From Artemisia argyi (taxonomy: Eukaryota; Streptophyta; Magnoliopsida; Asterales; Asteraceae): a stretch of 64,000 nucleotides of DNA. The notes beneath the pieces were generated by a model. The model saw only the letters and a program-made list of their open reading frames with translations, ran no database searches and was not told the DNA's origin. Location: positions 4,510,928 through 4,574,927 of the forward strand of contig CM060684.1 of NCBI GenBank assembly GCA_030686995.1, given 5' to 3'. Position 1 is the stretch's first letter, and the number at the start of each line of letters is the position of its first letter. This document shows positions 1 through 12,790 of the stretch, piece by piece. The position numbers and the translations under genes are program-made.

Positions 1-2850
1 ACAAGTCCATTCATACCTTCCTTTTTCACGTACAAAGTTGGCTCGTTCATACTTCTTTCAAATCCATTCTCTTGAAAACATTTGTCTATTTTACTATACC
101 AAGCTCTCGGTGCCTGCTTCAACCCGTATAATGCCTTTTTTAGCTTGTACACCTTGTTCTTCTCATTTTCCATTTCGAATCCAGGTGGCTGATCTACGTA
201 GACTTCCTCATGCAGCTCGCCATTTAAGAAAGCCGACTTAACATCAAATTGGAATACTTTCCACTGCTTTTGAGCAGCTAGTGCCAAAACAACTCGAACA
301 GTTTCAAAACGTGCCACAGGTGCGAAAGTTTCTTCATAGTCGATTCCTTTGTTTTTGTGCATATCCCTTCACAACAAGTCTCGCCTTATGTCTTTGTACA
401 CTACCATCTGCAAAGAACTTTGTTTTGAAAATCCATTTTACTCCAATTGGCGTTTTTCCAGCCGGTAAGTCAACCAGGTTCCATGTCTGATTTCTCTCAA
501 TAGCTTCAAGTTCTTCTACCATTGCTTGTCGCCATTCATCACACTTCAAAGCTTCATCAACACTAGAGGGATCTTCAACAAACAGTGCTAATTGTGAAGA
601 AGATTCTCCTTCACATTCAAATCGTCTGCGAGGAATTCTTCCGCGCTCACTCTTACGTAACTGAGGCGACTCCAATGCCTCATTTGGAGATGATTCTTTA
701 GATGAAAATGTTGAGCTTGATTTTTCTGGTGTCGACTGTTGTGAGTTGTTGGGTGTGCACATGCTTTCTATTTTCTCTTCTTCTTCCTGGGTATGCTCTT
801 CATCCTCTTCACCTGTACTCTGTTGCACATTTTAGTCTATGGAGCTTGATCCCCAATTCCAGCTTGCTTGTTCATCAAATATAAGATTTCGACTCACTAC
901 AAATTTATCACTTGTAGGATCATAGAGTCTATAAGCTTTTGAATTCGAGCAATAACCAATAAATATGTATTTTTGAGATTTTTCATTAAGTTTTTGCTTC
1001 CCTGTTGTATGTAGAGCATAGCAAATAGAACCGAAAACACGAAGATGACTCACCGAAGGCTTGTTTCCATGCCATGCTTCATATGGAGTCTGCTCCCAAA
1101 CCGCCTTAGTAGGCGATATATTAAGAAGATAGACTGATGTAGCTGCTCCTTCTGCCAAAAATGAGTCCGGTAGCCCCTTTTGCTTCATCATAGATCGTGT
1201 CATCTCAACTACCGTGCGATTCTTCCGTTCAGCTACACCGTTTTGCTCTGGTGAATAAGGAGCTGTGAGTTCTCTTTTGATTCCATGCTCCTCACAAAAT
1301 GCAACAAATTCATTTGAAAGAAACTCACCACCTCGATCAGTTCGTAACACTTTCAAGCTTTTCCCGCTTTGTTTTTCAGTCAATGCCTTAAAACATTTGA
1401 AGTGATCAAACGCTTCTGATTTTTGTTGCAAGAAGTAGATCCAACTCATCCTACTATAGTCATCAGTGAACAACAGAAAATATTTGCTCCCACCAAGTGA
1501 TTCGGTTCTCATTGGACCACATAAGTCAGCATGTACAAGCTCAAGTATTTCATTAGCTCGTTTAGCTTTTCCAACTGGAAATACCTGCTTGGTTTGTTTC
1601 CCAAGAACACAACTTTCACATACTTTATCACTAGAAATGATGGTAGGAAGATTGGTGACCATTTCTTTCTTCTTCAGTAATTGCAACCCTTGAAAATTTA
1701 AATGGCCATATCGAAGGTGCCATAATTCGCTTTCTTTCTCGACTTTGATCATAAATGCAGTTTCTGTTTTGTCTGAAAAAATGAGAGGGAACATTCGATT
1801 TGAAGTCATGTGAGCACAAGCAACAACTTTATTTATGGACTTGTTTCTCACCATGCATTTCCCATCGTCAAATAAAATAGAATGCCCAGACTCTATAAGT
1901 TGGCCAACGCTTAACAAGTTGTGAGCTAAGTTAGGTGCAAAATGAACATCTTTTATATGTTTTGCTTGTTTACCAGGCGTGACAGAAACAGTACCTCGTC
2001 CCTCAATTTTAAGTTGCTTATCGTCGCCAAGACGAACTATAGATTTTACTGTCTCATCCAATTCCTTGAACTTTTTCTTGTCTCCTGTCATATGATGCGA
2101 ACACCCGCTGTCTATATACCATGCTTCTTTTGTAACTTCCTCCATTTCACCTTTTGCCATGAACAGGTAATTAACTTGTTCGTCAGTGTCTTCGACGAAC
2201 TTAGCTTCATCAGTCTTCGACCAACAAAAGTCATCGGTATGTCCAGGTTTTTGGCAAATGGAACAATACCAAGAACTATTTCTGGATTGACCTCTTCCAC
2301 GAAAGCCTCCACGGCCTCTTCCTCTTGCTCGCTGACTCGTGAATTGAGACTCACCTTTTGTCTAAAAGGCTTTTTCTTCTTCATAAATTACAGATCGGGT
2401 TATTCTTGCTTCGTGCGCTTGCAAAGACCCCATCAATTCATCAAATGAAAACTTCGAGAGATCCTTGGACTCTTCGATCGCTGCTACAACATGATCGTAC
2501 CTCGGGGTCAGACTTCTTAAGACCTTTGCCACCACGGTCTCATCTGAAATTTGCTCGCCATAAGATTTCATGTGACTTACCACTGTTGAAACTCGTGCCA
2601 GGAAATCTTGCACAGACTCATTGCTTTTCATGGCAGAGGTTTCAAATTCTCGTCTTAGTGACTGCAATTTGACGGTGATTACTTTAGAAGAGCCTTGATA
2701 TTCGGTGCTCAGAATAGTCCATGCCTGCTTTGCTGTAGTTGCTGAAGCTATTCTTGAAAAAATAGACTCATCAACTGCTTGTTGGATGAAAAATAGTGCC
2801 TTGGCGTCTTTCTTCTCATACTCCTTGGTTTGAGGGTGTTGATATATGTA
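1..2850 (-). pseudogene. Ty1/copia gag-pol fragment, degenerate, cut by window edge
   Basis: Read on the minus strand, the order is Gag (2362-2845, UBN2-like with the RRIT-type helix), a zinc-knuckle region (2112-2384), protease with the DSGCSHHM motif, GAG-pre-integrase, integrase core (832-2160: HADLCGP, RTDRGGEF, EQNGVAERKNRT) and the start of reverse transcriptase (1-828: WNLVDLPAGKTPIGVKW, then [12 protein letters not shown] near the left edge). The pol frame is interrupted by an in-frame stop at about 829-831 and a frameshift near 345. The Gag N-terminus stops abruptly near 2845 without a recognisable LTR, so the right end looks like a truncation. The retropepsin and integrase signatures leave little doubt about the superfamily; the lineage is not assigned. 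Confidence 0.9.
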
Positions 2851-3391
2851 GCTTGGTCAGTCTAAGTAACTGGTTAAAACGGACCTGTTTTTTGTCCATT
2901 TTTCAGAATACATTATTAGAAACTAATGCGCGAGTACAAATCAGTGATTTTACAAGAATAATTGTAAAAAATTTGAGACATTTTCGACCCGTTTCCTTAT
3001 TACCTAAACATTTGAACCATTTTATATAAAATGACCCAGTTTTATGTAAATTGGTTGAAACTGTTGCGTACCACAATCAAATCATCCTGAGCTGACCCCT
3101 AATGCCTAAAATAAAATTCGCTAGGTAAAACAATGCATCTTTTGTCTCGTGACTTAAGTGTCCCTTATATCATTTCTATCAATATATCTGTGTAGTTTAT
3201 TTTGAAATGGGAAATTACAGAACTCATCAAATTTCACCCAACCACGAGTCCTTTAAACTTTGTCAGCTTTCAGCTTTTAACTCCTTCCGTAGGGCGTAGC
3301 CTTTCTTTTCCCAAAAGAATAAACCATCTGTTGAGAAAATCTTTTATTCAAAACCTTCTAGTGACGTTTGATGTACTGACCTTCGCTGCAG
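2851..3391. other. Non-coding stretch before the PGDH exon
   Basis: No ORF or repeat boundary is recognised. The sequence runs from the truncated copia fragment to a good splice acceptor (TTCGCTGCAG at 3382-3391), so at least the right part is probably intron of the phosphoglycerate dehydrogenase gene. The upstream exons are not here; they would lie left of the copia fragment or be lost. Confidence 0.4.
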
Positions 3392-3988
3392 GTACTGACA
3401 GAACTGATACCGTATGTTACACTTGCTGAAAAACTCCATAAGTTAGCCATACAGTTAATAGCAGATGGAAGTGGTGGAAGTGGTTTAGGATCTGTAAAGA
3501 TGACATATACATCCTCAATAGTAACAGATAATCTAGATACCCCATTAGTCCGTGCTATGGTCGCCAAAGGTATCTGTGTAAATGAAGAACAAGTCTTTGT
3601 AGACTTATCATCTGACAAGCCACTCGAAATCATAAAAGTCCAAATTGTTGACGTCGAGTCACGCCTTGCTGGTGAAATTAAAGTAGAAGGGAGGGTCAAG
3701 GATGGGGTCCCACATTTGACGAAAGTAGGCGCTTTGGATGTGGATGTGAGTTTGGAAGGAAATATTATACTTTGTAGACAAGCCCCTGATCAACCTAATA
3801 TGATTACAAGTGTTTCAAGCATATTGGATGATGACAATGTGATTATTAGCTCTATGAGTTTCGGTACGATCGCGCAAAGAAAACAAGCGGTTATGGTGAT
3901 TGGAGTTGATGAGAAACCGAGCAAAAAGGCTTTGAACAGGATTGATGAGATTCCTGCTGTTGACGAGTTTGTTTTCCTTGCTTCGTAG
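3392..3988 (+). CDS. PGDH: D-3-phosphoglycerate dehydrogenase-like, C-terminal exon (partial)
   Basis: The exon begins after a CTGCAG acceptor and reads VLTELIPYVTLAEKLHKLA, then KVEGRVKDGVPHLTKVG and ends in a C-terminal ACT-like domain (LEGNIILCRQAPDQPNMITS ... QAVMVIGVDEKPS ... IPAVDEFVFLAS, stop 3986-3988). In plants PGDH catalyses the first step of the phosphorylated serine pathway in plastids; this part is the regulatory ASB plus ACT region, not the NAD-binding catalytic domain. Compared with the family as I know it, the ASB region looks short: the segment between VRAMVAKGI and EEQVFVDLSSDKPLE lacks about 20 residues and another few are missing before EIKVEGRVKDG. No upstream exon is visible. 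It may be the end of a gene whose 5' part lies outside the window, or a relict. Confidence 0.8.
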   Translation, partial: VLTELIPYVTLAEKLHKLAIQLIADGSGGSGLGSVKMTYTSSIVTDNLDTPLVRAMVAKGICVNEEQVFVDLSSDKPLEIIKVQIVDVESRLAGEIKVEGRVKDGVPHLTKVGALDVDVSLEGNIILCRQAPDQPNMITSVSSILDDDNVIISSMSFGTIAQRKQAVMVIGVDEKPSKKALNRIDEIPAVDEFVFLAS

Positions 3989-4116
3989 TCTTGGTTTTGG
4001 CAAAATGAGTAGAGTGGATGATTGACTGACAAGTCGAAACATTTGTTATTTTGCTGGCCATACTTGGTTGTTTTGATACGCTAATGTCGTCGTATGGTTC
4101 GTTTAGTTAAACTAGC

Positions 4117-4184
<68 letters not shown>
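4117..4184. repeat. (TTA)n microsatellite
   Basis: About 22-23 uninterrupted TTA/TAT units, 130 bp after the PGDH-like stop codon. Confidence 0.97.
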
Positions 4185-4186
<2 letters not shown>

Positions 4187-5065
4187 TGTTTAAACTATGA
4201 TGCTGACGGATTCTTATTTACTACCAGTATGATTTTGTTTATACTAGGTCACATAGAATACCATGTTATTGTTAAAAAACGAAAGCGTCTTAGTGTTGGA
4301 ATTTATTACGATTCAGGTGATTTTTAATTGCTACTTCATCAAATTATGCAGAAACATATTTTATCAACTTGTGAATTGGATTTTTGTAAGAATTAAAGAG
4401 TTTGGAAATGATTAGAGGGAGTTTGCTGTAAAAAGAGGTGAAAGTGTAGTGAAAATTGAGTTTGGTCTGATTTTAGCTCGATTAACGAGCATCAAGTTAG
4501 GTTTGGACTCGAGTGCGCACGTTTCTAGCTTTTACTGTGTCGATCTTGAGTAGTTTGTGAGTCGTTTGACTCATTAACACTTCTAGACAAGTCTTGAGGA
4601 ATAGATGACTAGTAGTACTATAGACAACTAATTATAAAAAGTTATTGAGACTTTAGATTATGAATTAGGATCGATGTTTAGTTTACAAAGGATTTTGTTA
4701 TCTCGAGTCTTGGATACCATGTATATCATTTATAGGCAACAACTCACTCAACTATTGACACCTTATACCGAGCATGCTTTAGGCACTTGAACCTCTTAAC
4801 CTAATTGGTTAATAGGTCACTCAAATACCAATACCATTATACGAAATGACATTTAATATCATAATATGCCATGCACATGTTATAAATGTTTAGTTTATGT
4901 AAAATTGATATGATAAAACTGCATGTCCAATTGGTTTAGGCGACATAGAAAATCTAACGAATGATCGGCCCGATGAAATTTAGTTCTTTTTGGCTTATTT
5001 GACAAATCAATCCAAACTAATCGCTTATCAACTATTCAAAATAGCAAAAGACTAAAAGTAGGAAG
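4185..5065. other. Intergenic, nothing recognised
   Basis: AT-rich, no ORF with family resemblance and no clear terminal repeats seen. Confidence 0.5.
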
Positions 5066-5692
5066 TAGGGATGGCAACAGGGCGGGCCATGTCGGGGATC
5101 ACATTTGCCAACCCCATCCTCGTTCTCTACTTTCCATCTCAATCCCAATTCCCAACGGGCATCGGGGATTTTCCATTCTTAATACATAAACATAAAATTT
5201 ACACAAACTCATCAAAAATAGAAATAATTTGATGCATATAATGTCTCAAAAACCGTATATCGTACATCGTAATTACAATGCCGATTCAACTTTAAAGCAT
5301 CACAAATATTGAAACATCACATACAATATAAAAACAATGTGCATTGTAGGTGTTTATCGGACAAAATGTTAGTTGATTAATATGTAATTAGTGCTTATAC
5401 TTTTAGCGATATTTGATTCTTTAAGTATCACATATGAATATACATGCCAATACTCACAAACATATACAACTAAATCTACTATGATATACAAATATTTTTG
5501 ATATACTCGCATTCAAATATTCGTTCCGGGATTTATGTTATCCCCATCCCTATCCCAGGTTTCATAAGTCGAGGATTCCTCGTCCCCGTCCCACTCCCAG
5601 TCTCCATCCTCGGTCAACTCGGGGATTCTTTAGTCAAATCGGGTTAGAAGATCGGGTCCCTATCAGGTATGAGTATTCTTTTGCCATCTCTA
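5066..5692. mobile_element. Non-autonomous DNA element with TAGGGATGGCAA ends (hAT-like MITE)
   Basis: The left end is TAGGGATGGCAA (5066-5077) and the right end TTGCCATCTCTA (5681-5692), inverted with one mismatch. Near both ends are runs of the CGGGGAT/CCCCAT type typical of this common plant repeat. There is no coding capacity. The flanking 8-mers do not match well, so a target-site duplication could not be confirmed and the superfamily is inferred from the end sequence. Confidence 0.6.
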
Positions 5693-6599
5693 ACCAAAAG
5701 GTAAGTTGTGTGTTTCCAAAATGCATAAATTGTTTTCAAAAGGCTTCAAATCAAACGCATTGCACTGATTTCTCATCATGAGAAGTGGGACACGCACCAT
5801 ATTCGCCTAGTATCGTGACGCAAACATTCCCGATCTCGGTTCTCACTTACTTATTTTTGGGAAGAATCTCTCCATGTTCATAACTCTCCCGCTAACATAT
5901 TTAACCGACCCCACATTTGAGGTGTAAACGAGTCGAGAACTGCTTAGCTTGAGCTCGGACGAGCTTTAAGTTTCAAGCTCGAGCTCGACTCATCATCTAA
6001 AACTGAAGCTCAATTATTTCCATATCTCCAGCTCGAACTCGAATAAATATCGACATATCAAGCTGGACTCAATTCGATTTTTGTGAAAGTTAAGTAATAA
6101 CATGTATATAAAAGAGTAAATTGTAATTTAACTGAAGCTCGATAAGTCTCCCTTCAATCGTCAAACAACTGCCTTCCATCCCCTTCCTTCATGTTCGTGC
6201 CGGCCTTCTGTAAACTACAATAACCGTAATCCATTATTGGTCTTGAAATTCCCTCACTAGCTCAAGCTCGACTCATTTAACCAGTAATTTACGAGTCGAT
6301 CTCGAACAACTTACGACACCATAAAACACATCACATTCCCCACATTTAAGGAAAGCACCATGTGGAACAACACGCAATTCTGTGAAATTTAGTAGTGAGC
6401 ATGATCGCTTTAAAGAAGTCAATGGGTTGAACATGACTTGGTTAAAGTGAGCATGTTAACGAGCGCTTAGCTGAAACTGAGTTTTAAAATGTTTAATCAA
6501 AATTGAGTCGTCTCCTTTTTACACGAAATTTTGATCCAACCCATTTTTAAGTAAATGGGTTGAAATTGCTCAACTGCCTCACGGTATTGAGTTCAGAGT
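5693..6599. other. Intergenic, possible small MITE at about 5921-6282
   Basis: Contains GAGCTCGA-rich sequence. A start like GGTGTAAACGAGTCGAG (5921) and an end like CTCGACTCATTTAACC (about 6282) are imperfect inverted repeats, suggesting a decayed hAT-type MITE. The rest shows nothing. Confidence 0.35.
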
Positions 6600-8515
6600 A
6601 ATAATCTTCTGTATTTTTCGATCCATAACGATGTTGCTCAAAGAAAGGTATTTTTCCTCCATGTAATATTTGTCAAAACACGAACCATCAAGAAGCTGAT
6701 TGTTGGTTCAAAGATAAACCAAACTTCAAGTGTAACTTTTGCAACAAGTTTGGACATGTCGAGAAGTATTGTAGAGCAAAGAAAACTCGAAGCAACACAC
6801 AAAGAAATCACCAAGCAAATGTTTTCGAAGAAGACCAGGGTGATGATGAACATTTATTCATGGCGTCGCATCTTGATAAACATCCGGACAGCCTTACGTG
6901 GCTTATGGATAGTGGATGCACAAGTCATATGATTCCTTAAAGGTCTTTCTTTATTAGTCTCGACACCACAGACAACCCAAGAGTGAAGTTGGGCGATGGA
7001 CATTACGCTTGAGCAAAAGGAAGAGGTACTATAACTATCAACACAAAGAAAGGTACCAAATACATTTCTAGAGTCTTATATGTGCCTGAACTTCATCAAA
7101 ATATGTTAAGTGTGCCACAAATGATAAAGAATGGCTATGGTGTTAATTTTAAGAAGGAATCGCGATGCGTTATCACTAATTCTAGTGATTCTGAAATAGC
7201 TAGCCTTGATATGGTAAATAATAGCTATTATTTGAAGTTTGATGTAACAAATACTAGTGTTTTTAGTGTTACTGAAGATGATAGTATGAAATGGCACAAA
7301 AGATTTGGCCACTTCAATTACAGAACACTCAAGCATATGTATACTACGAAGTTGGTGAAAGATATGCCTCCCATCAGCGAAGTTGATTCTAAGTATGAAG
7401 GTTGTGAACTGTGGAAAAGTCGCAGGTTGCCATTCTCAAAAGCTGGTGTGACGAGAGCCACCCACAAGTTAGAAATAGTTCATTATGATATTTGTGTTCC
7501 TATGTCTACTCCATCTTGGAGCGGCAATAAATATTTTGTTCTTTTCATTGAAGATTATACCAGAATGTGCTGGGTTTATTTTCTTATCAACCAAGCTTCG
7601 GTGTTTTCAATCTTTAAAAGTTTCAAGAAATTTGTTGAAGTACAAAGCGGCAGTACTTTGTGTATTCTGAGAACCGATAATGGTGGAGAATACACATAAA
7701 ACGAGTTTGAAGAATTCCTTGGACAACAAGGAGTAATTCACCAAGTTACAGTTCCATACTCGTCTCAACAAAACGGTGTTTCTGAAAGAAAGAATAGAAC
7801 GGTTATGGAGATGGCGAGATCAATGTTGTTCGAGAAGAAGTTACCAAATACTTTTTGGGATGAGGTGGTAGCTGCATCTGTATATTTGTTAAACAGATTA
7901 GCAACAAAAGCCGCGAGTGGCAAAACTCCAATTGAAGTGTGGTTAGGAATCAAATTAAACCGTCAATTCAACACTTAAAAGTCTTCAGTTTTATCCCTTA
8001 TTATCACATTCCAGACATCAAAAGATCAAAACTTAATGCAAAAGCCATAAGAGGGATCTTTGTCGGCTATGCAACAAAGTTAAAAGGATACAGAATTTAT
8101 GATCTCACTAATAGTAAAACTGCAATCAGTAGAGATGTGACTTTTGATGAAGGAGCCTACTGGGACTAGAATGCGGAAGAAGTTAAAAGGCATGTAGATA
8201 CGTTTCAGAAGAAACACGTCATGATGAAGTTGATATTCCCGAATTTGATATGGAAGATACAACTGACACTGATGTGTTAAGAACAAGACCGCTTGTTGAT
8301 GTTTATGAGTCGTGTAATTCTGTTGCTGAACCGAAAGCTATTTGGATGCCTCCAAACATTCTCAATGGTTTGATGCAATGAAAAATGATCATGAAAAACA
8401 AGACATGGAAGCTTGTTGACTTGCGAGAAGGGAAAAATGCAATAGGTGTGAAGTGGGTCTACTAAACCAAATTTCAGCCTGACGGATCAATTTACAAGCA
8501 TAAACCAAATTTCAG
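6600..8515 (+). pseudogene. Ty1/copia gag-pol relict
   Basis: Begins with two CCHC zinc knuckles (CNICQNTNHQEADC and CNFCNKFGHVEKYC), then a protease motif (WLMDSGCTSHMI), GAG-pre-integrase (MKWHKRFGHFNYRTL) and an integrase core (HYDICVPMSTPSW, RTDNGGEYT, SQQNGVSERKNRT), and ends at the first strands of reverse transcriptase (TWKLVDLREGKNAIGVKWVY). The frame is broken by stops (after MIP near 6940, after GGEYT at 7697, after YWD at 8167) and by a shift near 7950. Gag N-terminus, most of reverse transcriptase, RNase H and both LTRs are absent. Confidence 0.9.
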
Positions 8516-8569
8516 CAAAACTATACCATGGGTAGTTTGGTTACTTATAGATGGATTGTTCACCAAAAC

Positions 8570-8765
8570 TAATGTGGCTTAAATCTCACTGAAGCAATGG
8601 CACGGCTTTCCCCCATTGGGCACACGAAATTCCAAATCGTCGCTGGCTCGTTTATGCATGTGTTTATGCTTTACATTATGTATATTTGATTTATTGGTTG
8701 TAAGGATTATAATGTACTATGTTATTATCAAACCTGAAATTATTCTGGTTGCTATGTTAGTGTTC
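8570..8765. repeat. Segment duplicated at 61003-61190, 3' of WAT1 copies
   Basis: About 190 bp closely similar to 61003-61190. Both copies lie just beyond the 3' end of a minus-strand WAT1 gene, so this marks the edge of the duplicated WAT1 unit. It can be read as a short ORF (IPNRRWLVFACVYALHYVY in the right copy, 60938-61126) that I do not recognise; it is broken in the left copy. Confidence 0.7.
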
Positions 8766-9084
8766 GAGACACTCTATGAACAACATGGTTGAACTTTAAC
8801 TATAATAAAAACGACATAAATTAACTTATAACCAAAACGAATAATAAAAACATTTTCAATAAAAACTAGAAAAGCAAATCCTTTCTAGCAACAATAAATG
8901 AGCAAGAAGCTCCAAAGTCTAGCTGTTATGTTACAACAACCTATGCAATCCGGCCCCTCTATTTTGAAGCATGGGTTCGTTATCAAATCACGGAAGTCAA
9001 AACAACCTCGATATGCCCGGGTTCAGTATTGCCACTTCTTACACTTGAGTGCTTTGAATCATTATATGCAAGTAATTCAAGACT

Positions 9085-12000
9085 TTAACGCATTGATTCA
9101 CCATCAACGACACCTTCACCGGTTTCTATGCTTGAATCTTTTAATGGACACAATTTGGCCACCCTCTTTCCCTCTTCGGATTTTCCCCATAGTACAGCAT
9201 AGAGTCCAAATATTATCAATATCGCACCCAATACACTGTAGAAAAAGAAGTAACTTCTTTTAAGCTCTTTTCTAAAATTAAATTGAAATTGTTTTTTTTT
9301 TTCTTTTTTTTTTCACTAAATTGATAACATGCAAAATAACTAACCTTCCCAAGTGTAAGCTTTCATTCAGGATGAAAGATCCAGCGATAGCTACAACAAC
9401 AAGCATAAGAGGACTAAAAGCTGATACAAATAGCGGACCTCGCATTTGCACACACCATGTGATTAACGTAAACATCAATCCAGATGCCAACACGCCCTAA
9501 CAAAATGAAAGAAAATTGTGATAAATTAATAATATGTGCAAAACATGTTTCACAACTAGTGGTGGGGTGGTGTTTCAAGTGCCGATCCATTATTAAAATT
9601 TCAATTTTGATCAAATAATAACATACGTGTACGTATGGTGTTATTTAACTTAATTAACAAGAAATGGCAAAATGTGTTTCATCTACACCTATTTAGTACG
9701 AGTCAGCTATGTATTATGAGTGCAATGATAGTCATGTTAAAGGAGATATATACCGTATACGCCACTGTTAGAAGTCTAAGATTCCAACCGAGCTTCCAAT
9801 CACCCCAATGTCTTTCAGTAGATAATCCATATACGAGTGCTTGAACCCCACCCATTACCGACGTAAGAGCCGTGACTGAATATGGGCAAGGGTATTTTTT
9901 CACCATGCTTGCCTATTCACATAACAACATACATGAGACATTAAATCCTAACAACCTAATTTCAATTCTTTTGTTTATGTTTTTATACTTATAATAATCA
10001 AAAAATTAGTTTCATATGCCACATTCAATCATATGTTGGTCTAAATATAGACAAGAATTGTATTATTTGTAACTACCTGGAGGATTAACCATAAGGAATA
10101 ACTCAAGCAACTACCCATGGCTAATAGAGAACCCATGACTATATTGCTTGAGTGTTTACTATTTGATGCATGTTGTTGACCATTCAAAAGGTTAACATTA
10201 GTTTTCCACATGTGAAGGTCAACTCCTTTGTAAAAGGTCATCAACATGGCTCCACCTACTCCAAATGCAGTTCCAGTGATCTTTGCTGTACCAGGGTATG
10301 TCATCAAACCCAATCTTTCTATCCTGAAAATAACATTCAACATTTTTCAAGAACTTATAATGTATAGGCGTAGAAAATCTATACAAGTATTTGAATACTT
10401 ATTTAAGGATTATTGTTTATGTGAAATTAGTAATGGCAGTAAACCAATTATTATAGTTTAAATAATCAGTTATGGATCCTTTTACAGGTAAATATATCTA
10501 AAAACACTCAAACATTTCACTATGTAAACCAACAAGATATTTAGCTCTGATTTCTGAATTTCTCTCAAGTTTGCAATATAAATTTACAAGTACAAGAATA
10601 TCATGACACGTTTTAAACATAAAATGCAGGTACATTAATACATAATTACGTTACTTTATGATCGATATAGCAAGAAAGTTGGTTACCTAAAGCAAACTGC
10701 TAGAACGAATGTGATGGCAGGGACAAGATTTGTGGTAGCCGCAGCAAATGTAGCTGACGTTAAGGTTAAGGCTTTTACGTATAAATTTTGTGCCAACGTA
10801 CCTCTGCAATATAAAGAAAAGCACAACAAAACTTATGACATCAAGAAACATATCATATTTGGCAAAACAAAAATATGACCAGAAAAACGTGAAAAATAAC
10901 ATCTTTGAGATAAATTATACTTAATCTTTTGCTACTCCTTCCGTCTCAAATTATATGTCCACTTTCATATATTACAAAGTTTAAGAAAAACGGGTCACTT
11001 ACAATATTAACTACAATAATTAAATTTCGTTCTCACCCACTTAAAAGCATTTTGATTGGCTGAAATTGAAAGTGAGCATTAATTTTAGGACAATTAAAAA
11101 TAACAAAGTGAACTTATATTTTGGAACGGGGCGAGTATTTTTGAAGACGGGGAAGTCCACCTTACTACCTTAGTACTATGTCCAAAAATACCAAAGTTAC
11201 AGTCATACAATTTCATTACTTTATATCAACTTTGGTTACTATCTATAGCTTAAAGTATTTCCATTTTGAGTTATCGAAATATTGTAATTCACATTTTGTT
11301 ACAATAAAATATTGTAATTCACATTTTGTTACAATAAAACATTTAACCTCTCGGGTCATATAGAGACACAAAAATGTTAGACTATAATTACATTTAACCT
11401 CTCGGGTCGTATAAAATACTGCTAATCGTTTATTCTTTAAAAATACATTCATCTTTTGTTCCTTAAATTACACTGCTATAATTTTTACTTTTCAAGGGCG
11501 GAGCTAGAAAGTTTTGCTCAAGGGGCACACTTTGATAAATTTTAAAAACAACTCTACAAATTAGTTCTTAATTAGAGGAGGAAAATTACAAAAAAAAAAG
11601 GCCAATATTTGAAAATTCTACACTACAAATTTTTTTTTTTCTGACTAGCGACAGATGCCCACTTCTCTCTCCTCCCCTATTTATGATTTTATTCTTTAAC
11701 AAATTAATGCCCTGTTTTAAATTTATTTCTGCATGTAAACTTAAATGTTTGAGTATTTCAAACTCTTGAATAAGTACATCCACCAATCAAAGATAAAAGT
11801 AATTAATGTGTTTATATTATTATCTTTTGTGACACGTAAAAAGCAGAAATGGCTATCGGTATTTGCAAGAGATTAATGGAAGTCACATTCACGTATTTCC
11901 TGTCCATGCAGCCATAGCTACCTCATAACTATCCAATTAAATACTACTGTAAATCCTTTGTAAATTATTTAGTTAATATTTGTAGCCTTTTTAACAAATA

Positions 12001-12760
12001 ATTTTACTTCATTTAATTTAATACAAAATGAGTAAACTAGAATTTTGTACTCTATATATGAAGTGCCTTTTTTTAGATAAAAACAAAACATCCCAACTCG
12101 TACGTGTTAACATCTGTTAACTTTAACTTTTTTCTAATTCAAACCTATATTTACTTTACAATTGTATGTTTTGATGTTAATTGTTAAATAATCACTATAA
12201 GATAAAATGAAAAAGAAGACATATATACCCAAACAAGCCACAACCAAAAGCTTGCAAAAGTATCATCCATGTCAACTTAGGCCATTTCTTCCTGTGGAAA
12301 ACACTACCAAATTTAGAGCATAGAATAGAATTTAAAAATAAAAATTTGTTGCACAGTACTAAATTTTCTTTTGTGTTTTCTAATCAAAATACATATATAC
12401 ATTACATGTATAAACAAACAAGTGTATATATTAGTTTTAAAGGTTTGTTGCAAAAGATCAATTTCATTGGTGTGCATGCAAGAACATCAAACATACTACA
12501 TAAACAAATACAAAGTTTTTTTTACAACTGTTCTATTGATGTCAGAAAAAAAATAATCCAAACCTTTCGACGAAAAGGGCGACAGGGCAGAAAAATGCAG
12601 CAGCAAATAGAAACCGATACGCGATAAGAATAGGAAGATGCATGCCATCACTAGCTGCCAGTTTATAAAACACACTAACTCCTGCGGATATTGTTTGAAC
12701 CAACACCATCAACAACACTGGTTTCAAACCATGAATTACGTTCTTAGCCACATTCACCAT
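9085..12760 (-). CDS. WAT1-related (nodulin MtN21/EamA-like) membrane transporter, complete
   Basis: Seven exons (minus strand): 12760-12564, 12291-12229, 10803-10687, 10323-10077, 9912-9754, 9496-9345, 9235-9085. All junctions are GT-AG and the phases agree, giving 361 aa, normal for this plant family of drug/metabolite transporters with two EamA domains and ten predicted membrane helices. Recognisable segments: LPILIAYRFLFAAAFFCP (helix 2), LTWMILLQAFGCGLFGG, SATFAAATTNLVPAITFVLA (helix 4), YPCPYSVTALTSVMGGVQAL and GPLFVSAFSPLMLVVVAIAG (EamA 2), SVLGAILIIFGLYAVLWGK (last helix). WAT1 itself moves auxin at the tonoplast; most relatives have unknown substrates. The tail ends at TAA (9085-9087) where the copy at 61180 has TCA and 14 more residues, so this copy is slightly shortened. 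Intron 2 holds a Stowaway-like MITE. Confidence 0.88.
10935..11135. mobile_element. Stowaway-like MITE in WAT1 intron 2
   Basis: 201 bp with ends CTCCTTCCGTCTCAAA and TTTTGGAACGGGGCGAG, the Tc1/Mariner Stowaway signature, flanked by TA on both sides (10933-10934, 11136-11137). The WAT1 copy at 42550-45591 lacks it in the same intron, which is shorter there. Confidence 0.8.
11281..11340. repeat. 30-bp tandem duplication
   Basis: Two adjacent 30-bp units starting ATTGTAATTCACATTTTG (11281-11310 and 11311-11340), one difference, inside WAT1 intron 2. Confidence 0.95.
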
Positions 12761-12790
12761 GATAATGATATATAAACCCTCAAAACACAA

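Noticed and set aside
1942..2448. 168-codon plus-strand ORF
   Set aside because: Antisense shadow of the copia Gag-Pol fragment.
4094..4327. ORF with a long Tyr run
   Set aside because: Translation of the TTA microsatellite.
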